Assembly: GCA_026770585.1 (NCBI GenBank)
Contig: MU646304.1
Span: 2,010,733-2,040,100, forward strand
Direction: 5' to 3'
Source: Baffinella frigidus
Taxonomy: Eukaryota; Cryptophyceae; Cryptomonadales; Baffinellaceae
DNA: 29,368 nt
In this document: one piece after another, positions 9,101 to 17,678 of the stretch
How the letters are laid out: every line of letters starts with the position of its first letter
How positions within the stretch are numbered: position 1 is the stretch's first letter
The notes under the pieces: model-generated
The model's database searches: none
Told to the model about the DNA's origin: nothing
What the model saw: only the letters and a program-made list of their open reading frames with translations
Translations under genes and position numbers: made by a program

Positions 9101-10783
9101 CGGCGAGAAGGTGAGGGTTTGCTGGCTGCGACTGTCTTTCTTCTCTCTCTCTGGGGAATGCGGAATGTGGAACGTGGTGACTGTCTTGTCATCGGGAGCC
9201 TGAACCCGGATGCCTAATCGGGGTGCGGCGGGGGAGGCAGGCAACGAGCCGTACTCGCTATTCAAGGGCATTGATCGCAAGTCCGACAAGTACGAGGAGC
9301 TCAAGCGTCAGCGTGCCCAGGTTTCCCGCCCAGCACCCTCACCCAGTCCAGTCCAAGCACCCTGTATCCAAGCACCCTGACTGGGTCCAGCCTCCGGAGG
9401 TGCACCCTTACCGAGTCTGTCGTGTGCCGCCCAGGGCCTTCCTCCCTCGGCCCACCCACCCTCACTGTTTCCAACTTGACTGGGCCCACCCTGACTGGGT
9501 CCAACCAGCCTTCACTGGGCTGTCGTGTGCCGCAACCCGCAAGTGACCATGCTCCCGTGCCAGCGACCTCTGTCAGAGATGACAGAGCACGCAGGACGCA
9601 GGATGGGTGTGAGGGTGAGACAGGACGGCGAGGGGGGGGTGAGTGAGAGTGTGGCAGGGAGGCGAGTGTTGGAACAGGATTGGTGTAGTAGTGTGACAGG
9701 CAGGAACGGGGAGGAAGTGGAAGACAAGTCCTGACAGGGGTGGGAGAGTGTGACAGAGTGGTGATTTCGTGTGGGATGGCAGGTGCTCTTTGAGGCAGTG
9801 AAGAGAGTCATCCCGGATCTCGACCAGCGTCTGCCCCCGCCCCGCACCCAAGAGCACCCACCCCGCACCACCCACTGTTTCAAACAACTATTTACTATTT
9901 GAAAACATGTTTTCGCTAATCTGCACCCCGAACCACAGCAAACACTGCTTTCAGCTGCTGACGCTGCAGAAAGCTTTCTGCAGTGCACCAGCCATGCCTT
10001 GCCACGGCCACTTTGCGCGAAGAGCCACGCGCATAGATGGAACGGGTCAGTTGCGTAACACACCACGGAACGCGAGGAGTTGTAGATTTGCACACGAACA
10101 ACGAATGGCCCTGTGCCTCCTGAATGCTCCGGCACGTGCGCCTCCTCTCCGCGGCGCGCGCCTCTACGCAGAGGAGGCAGCCGCCTTGCCCGTCACGTGA
10201 GTCGTGGACGCAGCCCTACGGAGGCAGCCACGTGCGGCGCGCGCTGTCCGCCAGGGATGGTGGTAAACCCTCAACTCTGAAGCCTGAAACATGAAGCAGG
10301 CATCGAGGTGGAGCTGATCGGATCGCCGCTGACGCACGAGCGGTTCCTTCGGAGGCCGCAGGGCACCTACGGCCCGGCGTGGGCCGCGGGCAAGGACATG
10401 TTCCCGGGCCCGGGTACGTCCCCACGGGCCCCCCATCCAGCGCTCCTCAGACTCACACACGGGTGCCGCTTGCTGACCCTGCGCGTGCTCCTGCTCGCGC
10501 GTGCATGTAGCGTGTGCCGCCCTTGCCTGCTGGTCGATACGTGTGGTTTCTGGTGGTGCATGTCGTGACCTAGCTTGGCTGAGAGAGTGTCTTGCTGGCA
10601 GGGGTGGCGTCGATCCCGGGGCTGCTCTGCTGCGGCGACTCGACGTTCCCCGGAATTGGCGTGCCTGCCGTCGCCGCCTCGGGCCTCATGGCCGCCAACA
10701 CTCTCGTGCCTCTCTCCCAGCACCTCGACCTCCTCGAGCGCATGAAGAAAGAGGGCCTCATGCCGGACCAGTGCATGGTCTAG
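2833..10783 (+). CDS. Plastid CRTISO-like FAD-dependent oxidoreductase (carotenoid isomerase/phytoene desaturase family), complete, 15 exons
   Basis: Exons: 2833-3147, 3453-3595, 3803-3873, 4613-4720, 5082-5247, 5960-6063, 6308-6411, 6869-6939, 7310-7475, 8213-8291, 8825-8968, 9241-9320, 9783-9828, 10300-10413, 10602-10783. They total 1893 nt (630 aa plus TAG) with all phases matching. Residues 1-18 are a signal peptide ending ATA|FLPS (plastid presequence). The dinucleotide fold is DFVVIGSGLGG (G93, G95, G98) with Glu116 ending the second strand. Then come PGGCAHGFEI, FDAGPSLWAGM, DYPVGGSAAV, VVSNVPIWG, SFMHLHLGID, GSPLTHERFLRR and the C-terminal FAD motif CCGDSTFPGIGVPAVAASG. The order follows plant carotenoid isomerase-like proteins (At1g57770 type) along the whole length. 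The likely role is FAD-dependent redox or isomerisation on carotenoid-like polyenes in the plastid; the exact substrate cannot be read from sequence. Intron 6 (6064-6307) has a GC donor. Confidence 0.92.
3885..4120. repeat. TTTAGGG-type array near the donor of CRTISO-like intron 3
   Basis: Degenerate TTTAGGG/TTTGGGG heptamers begin about 18 bp after the donor at 3874. Here the G-rich strand is sense, unlike most acceptor-side blocks in the window. Confidence 0.85.
4121..4612. other. Rest of CRTISO-like intron 3, with copies of the exon 4 edge
   Basis: No gene seen. The G-rich 3' part (about 4380-4612) repeats motifs such as GGGTGTATTTCCCTG at 4440-4454 and 4562-4576. These resemble the beginning of exon 4 (GGGTGTACTTCCCGG from 4619), so the intron carries decayed tandem copies of its own 3' boundary. 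Confidence 0.55.
5248..5959. other. CRTISO-like intron 5, pyrimidine-rich
   Basis: A long CT-rich low-complexity sense strand (about 5255-5560, repeats of TCTCTCCCCGCCTC type), then a short GGGTGTG-rich patch (5725-5768). No coding segment of either strand that I can tie to a family. Confidence 0.6.
6064..6307 (+). repeat. Whole intron 6 of the CRTISO-like gene made of CCCTCAA/CCCTAAA heptamers
   Basis: The intron starts GCACACACCC and ends CCTGAAGCAG. Between these it is almost only heptamers: about a dozen CCCTCAA units (6068-6160), then CCCTAAA and variants to 6300. It is the cleanest case in the window of an intron composed of telomere-type repeat. Confidence 0.88.
6412..7309. other. CRTISO-like introns 7 and 8 around exon 8 (6869-6939)
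   Basis: Apart from the 71 nt exon 8, this stretch (introns 6412-6868 and 6940-7309) holds GC-rich intron sequence without telomere-type arrays, transposon ends or a recognisable gene on either strand. Confidence 0.5.
7668..7758 (+). repeat. CCCTAAA-type block in CRTISO-like intron 9
   Basis: CCCTAAC/CCCCTAAACC heptamer variants within intron 7476-8212, immediately left of an inverted-repeat element. A second short block (8165-8205) precedes the acceptor at 8212. Confidence 0.8.
7761..8027. mobile_element. Non-autonomous element with 19 bp perfect terminal inverted repeats and internal minisatellite
   Basis: Left end 7761-7779 reads AGTAGCAAGCGCTGACCCA; right end 8009-8027 is its exact reverse complement. 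The 267 bp between and including the ends is a C-rich tandem array of CACCTGAGCCTGTCCCGGCC-like units, inverted near the right end (CCAGGCTCA). No coding capacity. A target-site duplication is not clear. Lies inside CRTISO-like intron 9. Confidence 0.65.
8292..8824. other. CRTISO-like intron 10 with an AT-rich patch
   Basis: Positions about 8338-8465 are clearly AT-richer than the surroundings (TATTTGAATATTTGT, CCCTTTTAAAAGCACA). The rest is GC-rich and ends with a short CCCTAGACCCTGAAGCCTGA heptamer-like stretch before the AAACAG acceptor. No gene recognised. Confidence 0.5.
9321..9782. repeat. CRTISO-like intron 12 with CACCCTGACTGGGTCCA-type repeats
   Basis: Imperfect copies of CACCCTGACTGGGTCCA occur around 9378-9394 and 9488-9504, with related pieces at 9340-9370, and CTGTCGTGTGCCGC at 9417 and 9520. 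The right half (9590-9760) is G-rich with no recognisable content. Confidence 0.5.
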
Positions 10784-11246
10784 CAGAGGGACAAGTTTTT
10801 TGGATACATGCCAACCGCTTGAGTGTTACAGAGCGGAATGCAGGCGAGTGGCATCGCGCGAGCGGAATCGAGGCGAGTGGCATCGCGCGAGCGACTCGGG
10901 GCGGGTGAAGGGGTCCAGCTAGCCAAAAAGAAGCCGATGCCATCCATTCCGGGCTCATGCCGTCTTGAGCCGTGTTTATGATACAGCTGTACTGTACAGG
11001 GTTACCTCGCTCATAAGAAACGCCCCCCCCCCTAGGATCACCATAGGACCCTAGGTGTAGGCCTACTGTAGAGTCCAAGGGGGGGGTGGCTTCTTATGAG
11101 CGAGATACCCCTGTACGTGACATTACGCTACACGAAGGGCACGGCGGGGCAGGCTGCCTCATAACCACGCAACTTCCCTCTAGATTCCCAGCACACTAGC
11201 GCTGACATGCTCCATGCCGGATCGTCCACTCGCAGCACGGGACCCG
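10784..11246. other. Intergenic region after the CRTISO-like gene
   Basis: Starts with a 29 bp period direct repeat (AGGCGAGTGGCATCGCGCGA at 10842 and 10871) in the likely 3' UTR, then one inverted-repeat element (10997-11113). The remainder shows no gene. No clear polyadenylation signal could be called. Confidence 0.5.
10997..11113. mobile_element. 117 bp TA-flanked MITE, CAGGGGTACC family, copy 1
   Basis: Left end CAGGGTTACCTCGCTCATAA; the right end read in reverse is CAGGGGTATCTCGCTCATAA. The ends match over 23 nt with two differences. Both flanks are TA (10995-10996, 11114-11115), as expected for a Tc1/mariner-type target duplication. The interior has C and G runs and CCTAGG/TAGGCCTA palindromic bits, with no ORF. 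Confidence 0.72.
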
Positions 11247-12057
11247 TTACAGGGGTACCTCGCTCCAATCATCGACTCGCAGCGCGGACCCGTTCTCGCC
11301 CACCCCAGCAGCAGCGTGGCCGTGGCCATCGTGGCGGTGGTCGTGGTCGTAAATGATGGGCGTGGCGGCGAACGACGCAACGTCCTTGAGCTCCCCGTCT
11401 AGCTGCGCCGACGCCGACGACGCGGCCTCTTCGCTCTCTGCTGCACGACGTCCTGGCTGTTCGCGGACAGCCAGGTCCGAGAGATCTTCCGAAAAGTTCT
11501 CCTCCGACATGACCTTGAACAACATCGGGATCTGCCGACGACGAGGCGCTCACGCGATCAGCCAACGTGCGGAGGCGTGCAGCGCAGGGGAGGCGCGCAC
11601 AGCTAGCTAGGAGATGATTCAGCGTGCGGTGCAGGGGGGCGTTCGCAGGTAGCTAGGAGTGGGTGCTTGGTGAAGGGCTGAGGCACGCGATAAGCGAACG
11701 TACGGAGGCATGCGGTGCAGGGTGATTGGAGTCAGGGTGATGGGCTGCGGCGCGCACTGTTGTGAAAGGGGAGAGTAGGCCCAGCTTCGTGGCGTGCCAG
11801 CTCTCCTGCCGCCACTCCTCCGCAGAGCCCCACTCCTCCTCCCAATCGTCCCAGAAATGGTCGCAGAAACTTTGAAGCGTCGCTTCCCGCTTCTCTACCT
11901 GCTTCTTCGGGCGCCGCTTTCTCTTCTCGCCCCCCTCCTCTCCCGCCTCAGCGCGGCCACCGCCCTTTGGCCAGCTCTCCGTCAGATCCATTGACCCCTG
12001 GTGGTGCTGTGCCCCGGGAGCATGCCGGCGCAGTGCAGTGGCCACTGGGTTGTTCAT
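11247..12057 (-). CDS. Hypothetical protein, two-exon model
   Basis: Tentative minus-strand model with exons 12057-11758 and 11531-11247 (194 aa). The donor is ACA|GTGCGC and the acceptor GGCAG|ATCCCG, both phase 0. The first exon encodes a Lys/Arg-rich patch (EKRKRRPKKQVEKRE) and then an acidic, Trp-rich stretch (DHFWDDWEEEWGSAEEW). The second encodes FKVMSEENFSEDLSDLAV, Ser/Ala/Glu-rich low complexity and a His-rich YDHDHRHDGHGH. I recognise no family. The composition looks like translated protein rather than random GC-rich shadow, but there is no homology support and the start is uncertain; upstream exons may exist. The final residues WSEVPL and the TAA are written by a sequence matching the end of the local inverted-repeat transposon family. 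It could be a non-coding or decayed locus. Confidence 0.38.
11248..11265. mobile_element. Solo transposon-end fragment, CAGGGGTACC family
   Basis: ACAGGGGTACCTCGCTC matches the family end exactly, but no partner end is nearby. It is bounded by imperfect copies of ACTCGCAGCRCGGACCCGTT (about 11225-11247 and 11271-11292). It supplies the stop codon and last codons of the hypothetical minus-strand ORF. Confidence 0.5.
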
Positions 12058-12482
12058 GCCGAACCGGCGCTGTGTTGCACCGGCCCGCAGTCTCACTCAA
12101 CCCCGCTGATGGTCCCGTCCCAAGCTGGTGCCCGCCACCTCTTCGGTCCCGTTTGTGAAGAGTTGTGGTTCGGGAAGCCCAGCCTTGCTAGTCCTTTCGT
12201 AGCAGGCGGGGCAGCACGGGAGTCTCTGGGACACGCGATAGGCGAGCCTTCTCCTCAGCAGCAGGGCCGCGGGTGGAACGTGTGGGAACGATGAGTTGCC
12301 CCTCTCAAGAAATGCTGGAGATGAAGAGGGTGTATTTCAAAAGTCAATTCGGACAGGTTTTTCAGAAGAGCAGGGCGGTTTTGGGCCGAAAGTTGACAAA
12401 AAGCTCCAATAACGAACAAATGGCTCCAACAACGAACCTCGAATGCCCCCCCCTGAAATCTGTGTGAAAACGACAGAGAGCG
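12058..12482. other. Intergenic region upstream of the SDR gene
   Basis: Divergent spacer between the hypothetical minus gene and the short-chain dehydrogenase start. No repeat or recognisable coding block; 12300-12480 is less GC-rich and would hold the SDR promoter. No TATA box is evident. Confidence 0.4.
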
Positions 12483-15400
12483 ATGGCGAACTCCGGCGAG
12501 CTTCTGCGGGTGAGCGACCGATGCGTGGTGTCCCTGGAGAGCACGACTCGAGGAGCTGATATCATGCCCCCCGCCTGCAGCACGCGATCAGGAGGATCCC
12601 GGGCTGGTGGGACACAACATGACGGTCTCTGACGCTAATCCCCCGTGTTGCAGTTCGACGGCATCGTGGTGGTCGTGACAGGCGGCGGCGGGGCGCTGGG
12701 GCGAGCATACGCAACGGAGTTTGCGCGACGGGGGGCGTCAGTGGTGGTCAGCGATATTGGAGCCGCGGTCTCCGGGTCTGGCTCGAACCGGAGAATAGCA
12801 GACGAGGTGGCTGAGGGGCTGGTTGCGAAGGGCTGGAAGGCTGTGAGTGACCACCACAATGTTGTGACCGAGGGAGAGAAGATCATCGAGACGGCGTTGC
12901 GGGAGTTCGGGGGGGTGCACGTGGTCCGAAACCCTTCGCCCTTCACCCTACACCCTGCACCCTGAACCCTAAACCCTAAACCCTAAACAGAAAACAGTAA
13001 ACCCTACACCCTAAACCCTAAACTCTACACCCTTGAAGCCTGGACCCAGAACACTGAACCCTGAACTCCAAACCCAAAAGACTAAACCCTATTCCCGGAA
13101 CCCTAAAACCCTAAACCAGGGTTGTTATATCGGACAATTCCTTATCGGGAGTTATCAGCTGGGTTCTGATATCAGTCATACATATCGGCTAGGGGCTCAG
13201 GGGAAGCCCCTAAAGACCTCTAAGGCCTAAATGGGGCTTTTCCTGTCAAGAATGTACGGGTACCTCGCTTTTAAGAACGCGCCCCCCGCCTCTGAGGATC
13301 ACCATACAGAGGTACCTCGCTTTGAAAAAAGCGCCCCCTAGGGATCGCCGCATGGGTACCTTTAGAGAAGATTTTTCCATGAATTTCCAACCCCACCCTA
13401 GGATCATCTCCCCCCCCAGAAGCACCCCCCCTGGAAGGCCCCTTGGGGGAGGGACATATTGGCTGTTATTGGCTGGAACGCCTAAACCCTGAACCCTAAA
13501 CCCTGAACCCTACACCCTAATCCCTCAGCCCTAATCCTTAAACTCTAAGAACTCAACCCTCAACCCCAAACCCCAAACCCCAAACCTCAAACCCTAAACC
13601 CCAAACCCTAAACCCTAAACCCCAACACCAAACCCGGAACCCTAAACCCCAAACTCCAAACCCTAAACCCTACACCCTAAACCCTACACCCTAAACCCCA
13701 AACCCCAAAGGCCTAACCCCAAGCTCCAAGCCCTCAATNNNNNNNNNNNNNNNNNNNNNNNNNNNNNNNNNNNNNNNNNNNNNNNNNNNNNNNNNNNNNN
13801 NNNNNNNNNNNNNNNNNNNNNNNNNNNNNNNNNNNNNNNNNNNNNNNNNNNNNNNNNNNNNNNNNNNNNNNNNNNNNNNNNNNNNNNNNNNNNNNNNNNN
13901 NNNNNNNNNNNNNNNNNNNNNNNNNNNNNNNNNNNNNNNNNNNNNNNNNNNNNNNNNNNNNNNNNNNNNNNNNNNNNNNNNNNNNNNNNNNNNNNNNNNN
14001 NNNNNNNNNNNNNNNNNNNNNNNNNNNNNNNNNNNNNNNNNNNNNNNNNNNNNNNNNNNNNNNNNNNNNNNNNNNNNNNNNNNNNNNNNNNNNNNNNNNN
14101 NNNNNNNNNNNNNNNNNNNNNNNNNNNNNNNNNNNNNNNNNNNNNNNNNNNNNNNNNNNNNNNNNNNNNNNNNNNNNNNNNNNNNNNNNNNNNNNNNNNN
14201 NNNNNNNNNNNNNNNNNNNNNNNNNNNNNNNNNNNNNNNNNNNNNNNNNNNNNNNNNNNNNNNNNNNNNNNNNNNNNNNNNNNNNNNNNNNNNNNNNNNN
14301 NNNNNNNNNNNNNNNNNNNNNNNNNNNNNNNNNNNNNNNNNNNNNNNNNNNNNNNNNNNNNNNNNNNNNNNNNNNNNNNNNNNNNNNNNNNNNNNNNNNN
14401 NNNNNNNNNNNNNNNNNNNNNNNNNNNNNNNNNNNNNNNNNNNNNNNNNNNNNNNNNNNNNNNNNNNNNNNNNNNNNNNNNNNNNNNNNNNNNNNNNNNN
14501 NNNNNNNNNNNNNNNNNNNNNNNNNNNNNNNNNNNNNNNNNNNNNNNNNNNNNNNNNNNNNNNNNNNNNNNNNNNNNNNNNNNNNNNNNNNNNNNNNNNN
14601 NNNNNNNNNNNNNNNNNNNNNNNNNNNNNNNNNNNNNNNNNNNNNNNNNNNNNNNNNNAACCCTCAACCCCGAACCCCAAACCCCAGACCCCAACACCAA
14701 ACCCGTAAACCCTCAACCCTCAACCCCAAACCCCAACCCCCAAACCTCAAAACCTACACCCTACACCCCTACACCCCAAACCCCAAACCCCGAACCCCAA
14801 ACCCCAAACCCTAAACCTGAAACGCTCAAAAGGTGGTGAACAACGCCGGGAACCTGCGCGACCTGACGTTCCGGAACATGAAGCAAGACGACTTCGAGGC
14901 GGTGCACAAGGTGCGCACACACTGCGACCACCTGCACCAACTCACCCATATGCCATTTCATGGCTATCCAATCAATTTCAAGATCCATACGCACAGTGGG
15001 TTGAAAGGGACTTGTAGGACCCGGCTACCAAGGGGGAGGCATTGTTCCGCACACGGTGCATGTCCGCGGGTCCTTCTCTGTCCACCCTGGGAGGTGGCTC
15101 AAATTGTGCCCTGCAACTTTTTTTCAAGGTTGATTTTTCGTAAAAAATGTGTCTCAACGTTGGTCGCATCTACCCCAGATCTGGGGTAGATGCCGAAGGT
15201 GAGTCGAAGTGTTGCAGACGACTGTTTGAGGCACTTCCAAAGGCTAGTTGGTCACGCGCGCACCGTTGGGATCCTAGGCCCGGGTTTCTCGCGGGAGCCC
15301 TGCGGCCTACCGTAGTCAATACAGCTGGCATAAAACCCGTAATGTCAGACCGTTACCCTATGCAGGTGCACCTCCTGGGGTCGTTCTCGGTAACGCGGGC

Positions 15401-17678
15401 GGCGTGGCGGCATTTCGAGAAGCAGAAGTACGGACGCATCCTCATGACTACCTCTGCCGCGGGACTGTACGGTGCTTACGGCCAGGCAATCCCGACACCC
15501 CTACACCCCGTGTTATTCGTGCCCCCCCGGCCCTAATGGCTTAGGATGTATAACCCCTAAAAGCTGAGGGTGTGGTGCCGGAGGGCAAGAAGGTGCGCCG
15601 TGTGACGCACGTGCCGGGCTGTATAGGGTTTAGCCAAACCCTGAATCCTAAACCTTAAACCCTCAACCCTAAACCCTGAACCCTGAACCCTGAACCCTTG
15701 ACCCGTAACCCTCATCGGCAGACAAACTATGCGAGTGCGAAGCTGGGACTGGTGGGATTGGCCGCGAGCCTCGCGCGAGAGGGGGCCAAGCACAACATCA
15801 CCGTCAACTCCATCGCGCCGCTTGCGGGGTGCTGTCCCTGCCCCGAGCTCCCCCCCCCCACCTCCCACGAGCTCGGCGGTGGTCAGCGTTGTGCGAGAAG
15901 CGTCTGGCAGCACGGCGCAATGGTCGGTGTGTGCGGGGCTGGAGGCGGGGTTGGTGATTGCTGCGAAATCGTCGGGGGGACACGACTCGTTTTCTCACAC
16001 CTTCTCGCGGACACGACACGGGCTCTGACACCTCCTCGAGAATGCGTTACTAGGAGTAGAGCGTTTGCGGTAATTGTTGTCCATTTTGGACGTACGGTTT
16101 TTCGTTTTTCCGTTTTTTTGAAATGTTGTAAAGGCCGTAAAACCTTTTAAGTGGACACTTCTGGTACAAATGAAAACCGGAAAACCGGAAAACCGCACGT
16201 CCGAACGGACAACAATTACCGCAAACGCTCCAACGGTGGAGAATCCGGTACGAGGAGTAGTAACGGGTAGGGTGGCGGCAGGTCGCGAATGCTGGCGCGG
16301 GTGGTGGGCAAAGACGAGGCTGATGCTCTCAAGCCGGAGTATGTCGCTGCTATGGTCCAATCCCCGAGTGTCCAGCGGTCGAGGTTTAGGGTTTGGGGTT
16401 TGAGTTTGTGGGTGTAGGGTGTAGGGTGCAGGGTGTAGGGTGCAGGGTGTAGGGTGTAGGTTTTAGGGTGTAGGATGTAGTGTATAGGGTATGGAGCGAA
16501 GGCTGTAGGGATTGGGGCGCCTGACCCACCCCCCAAAATTTCCATTGCCTGTTCATACAAAACACCCGCCTTGGAGAACACTTTCAGTCTTCAGCCCGGT
16601 AATCGCTCTTTCAGTCGTGGAAAGTTGAGCGTGCACCTTCGCACCTCCCTTATCCGGTGTGCACGTTGCATTTCTGCCCGGCAAAGATTGACGGCCAGTC
16701 TCGCAGCATCCCGCCCGGCGCGGCGCACCTTCTTGGTGTGCACCTTCAGGGGGTTTCTAGGTCTTTGGACACCGCGTTAACGGGCGACACTGAGATTGCG
16801 GCGAGGGTTAGCGACATGGATGGGGACGTCGCGCGCCTCTGCCATTGGCTGCATCGTGACCTGCTTCGCGTCTTGCATGCCTGGCTCACCTCGGTCGTGC
16901 GCGTCTGGCAGGCGGTGTACCTGTGCCACGCCTCGTGCCTCGAGACTGGGGGAGTCTTCGAGCTGGGCGGAGGCTGGTTCGCCAAGCTGCGATGGGAGAG
17001 GACAAAAGGCGCCTTCATCCCTCCAGCCGAGGTCAGGAGCCTTGACCCCTCCCTTCCTCCAGAGGTCCCTCGAGAGGTGAGGCCGCCTACCGAGGCAGGG
17101 TCAGGGCATCGGCGCTCTACGCCGTGCACCGTACCGTGCCCCAGACACGCCCCCTCTCGAGAGAGGGCACTTTGTGTTCCCGCATGTTTCCTCTCCTCTG
17201 GCGAAGCAGAGGCTGCCGTCAGAGAGAAAACAAGATTCGTGGATGCACACACCTCACGTGCCGCACAGTGCCGGTCTTAGAACCGACCAACCACACCTAA
17301 AAAAAACTTCACGCCCAGGCACACGTGACACGGCTCCTGTGAGGACTAGCGCAGGACATGCCCGCTCCGAGAGCTCCCGAGGCGGGCCTATCCCACGCTA
17401 CAGGGGTACCTCGCTCATAAGCAACCGCCCCCCCCCAGGAACCTACGGTAGTCCTATGCCTGGGGCCCTACGGTGATCCTAGCTAGAGAGGGGGGCAGTT
17501 TGTGATGAGCGAGGTACCCATGTAGTGGTGACAGGGGTGGGGGCGGCGTCTCGCGCAGGTGAGCGCGGAGCGGGTAGCGAAAGAGTGGGCAACCGTCGGG
17601 GACTTCGCGAATGCCACACACCCCACCTCTGGCGCGGACGCCGTTGGCCCCATCTCCAAGAACCTCTCCCGCCTCTGA
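12483..17678 (+). CDS. Peroxisomal-type short-chain dehydrogenase, (3R)-hydroxyacyl-CoA dehydrogenase domain of multifunctional enzyme type 2 (HSD17B4/Fox2-like), complete
   Basis: Exons: 12483-12509, 12654-12923, 14833-14910, 15366-15485, 15722-15828, 16282-16354, 16912-17031, 17559-17678. They total 915 nt (304 aa plus TGA). The tiny first exon MANSGELLR joins [10 protein letters not shown], matching the family start. The nucleotide loop is TGGGGALGR (18-26), where the usual middle Gly of TGxxxGxG is Ala23. Asp43 (VVVSDIG) predicts NAD use. VVNNAG is at 100-105. The catalytic set is Ser155 (MTTSAAG), Tyr168 and Lys172 (NYASAK). ALKPEYV and [19 protein letters not shown] follow as in HSD17B4. 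The protein stops after this domain: no hydratase-2 or SCP2 part. The C-terminus is SRL, a PTS1 peroxisome signal. The likely step is NAD-dependent oxidation of (3R)-hydroxyacyl-CoA in beta-oxidation; substrate is inferred. Intron 4 has a GC donor, and intron 2 contains the N gap. Confidence 0.91.
12945..13120 (+). repeat. CCCTAAA-type array in SDR intron 2, left part
   Basis: Starts about 20 bp after the donor at 12924 and continues with CCCTAAA/CCCTACA variants to about 13120. Confidence 0.85.
13257..13370. mobile_element. Degenerate CAGGGGTACC-family remnants (three ends in the same orientation)
   Basis: Ends at 13257 (CGGGTACCTCGCTTTTAAG, TA before it), 13307 (CAGAGGTACCTCGCTTTG, TA before it) and 13351 (CATGGGTACCTTT). 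All read in the same direction, so this is a truncated or nested cluster rather than one intact element. Confidence 0.5.
13480..13738 (+). repeat. CCCTAAA-type array up to the assembly gap
   Basis: Continuous CCCTAAA/CCCCAAA/CCCTACA heptamers in SDR intron 2, interrupted by the N run. The gap is probably the same repeat, which would explain why it was not assembled. Confidence 0.88.
13739..14658. other. Assembly gap (920 N)
   Basis: Undetermined bases with telomere-like heptamers on both sides, inside SDR intron 2. The true length is unknown. Coding in the gap is not expected, since exons 2 and 3 join in phase to give HVVVNNAG. Confidence 0.99.
14659..14825 (+). repeat. CCCTAAA-type array leading to the acceptor of SDR exon 3
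   Basis: CCCTCAA/CCCCAAA/CCCTAAA heptamers run to within about 10 bp of the AAAAG acceptor at 14832. Confidence 0.88.
14911..15365. other. SDR intron 3 with a 28 bp perfect palindrome
   Basis: No telomere-type array. At 15166-15193 lies a perfect palindrome, half-site GCATCTACCCCAGA. Upstream is a T-rich stretch with TTTTTCGTAAAAAA (about 15118-15148). No gene recognised. Confidence 0.6.
15630..15715 (+). repeat. CCCTAAA-type array before SDR exon 5
   Basis: CCCTGAA/CCCTAAA heptamers in the GC-donor intron 15486-15721, ending CCCTCATCGGCAG at the acceptor. Confidence 0.85.
16044..16266. mobile_element. Foldback MITE with 24 bp perfect inverted repeats in SDR intron 5
   Basis: Perfect inverted repeats at 16059-16082 and 16207-16230 (GAGCGTTTGCGGTAATTGTT plus four more bases). 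The complementarity continues imperfectly inward (GGACGTACGG versus GGACGTGCGG, then CGTTTTTCCG-like runs). A weaker outer pair, CGTTACTA / TAGTAACG, suggests true ends near 16045 and 16264. No ORF. It ends about 15 bp before the acceptor of exon 6. Confidence 0.62.
16380..16505 (+). repeat. TTTAGGG/TGTAGGG block near the donor of SDR intron 6
   Basis: Begins about 25 bp after the donor at 16355 with TTTAGGGTTTGGGG and drifts to (TGTAGGG/TGCAGGG)n. The G-rich strand is sense. The remaining 16506-16911 of the intron shows nothing recognisable. Confidence 0.8.
17401..17522. mobile_element. 122 bp TA-flanked MITE, CAGGGGTACC family, copy 2
   Basis: Left end CAGGGGTACCTCGCTCATAA; the right end reversed is CATGGGTACCTCGCTCATCA. 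TA lies on both sides (17399-17400, 17523-17524). The interior has CCTACGGTAGTCCTATGCC and GGGCCCTACGG palindromic pieces like the other copies. It sits in SDR intron 7, 36 bp before exon 8. Confidence 0.75.

Noticed and set aside
13684-14716. Minus-strand open frames spanning the N gap
   Set aside because: They are mostly undetermined residues plus translated telomere-type repeat.
15486-15721. GT donor at 15471 for SDR exon 4 in place of the GC donor
   Set aside because: Splicing there breaks the reading phase to exon 5 and removes conserved residues between LYG and NYASAK.
16657-17280. Long plus-strand frame around SDR exon 7
   Set aside because: Only 16912-17031 matches the family; the flanks are intron with clear CAG acceptor and GAG|GTCAGG donor.
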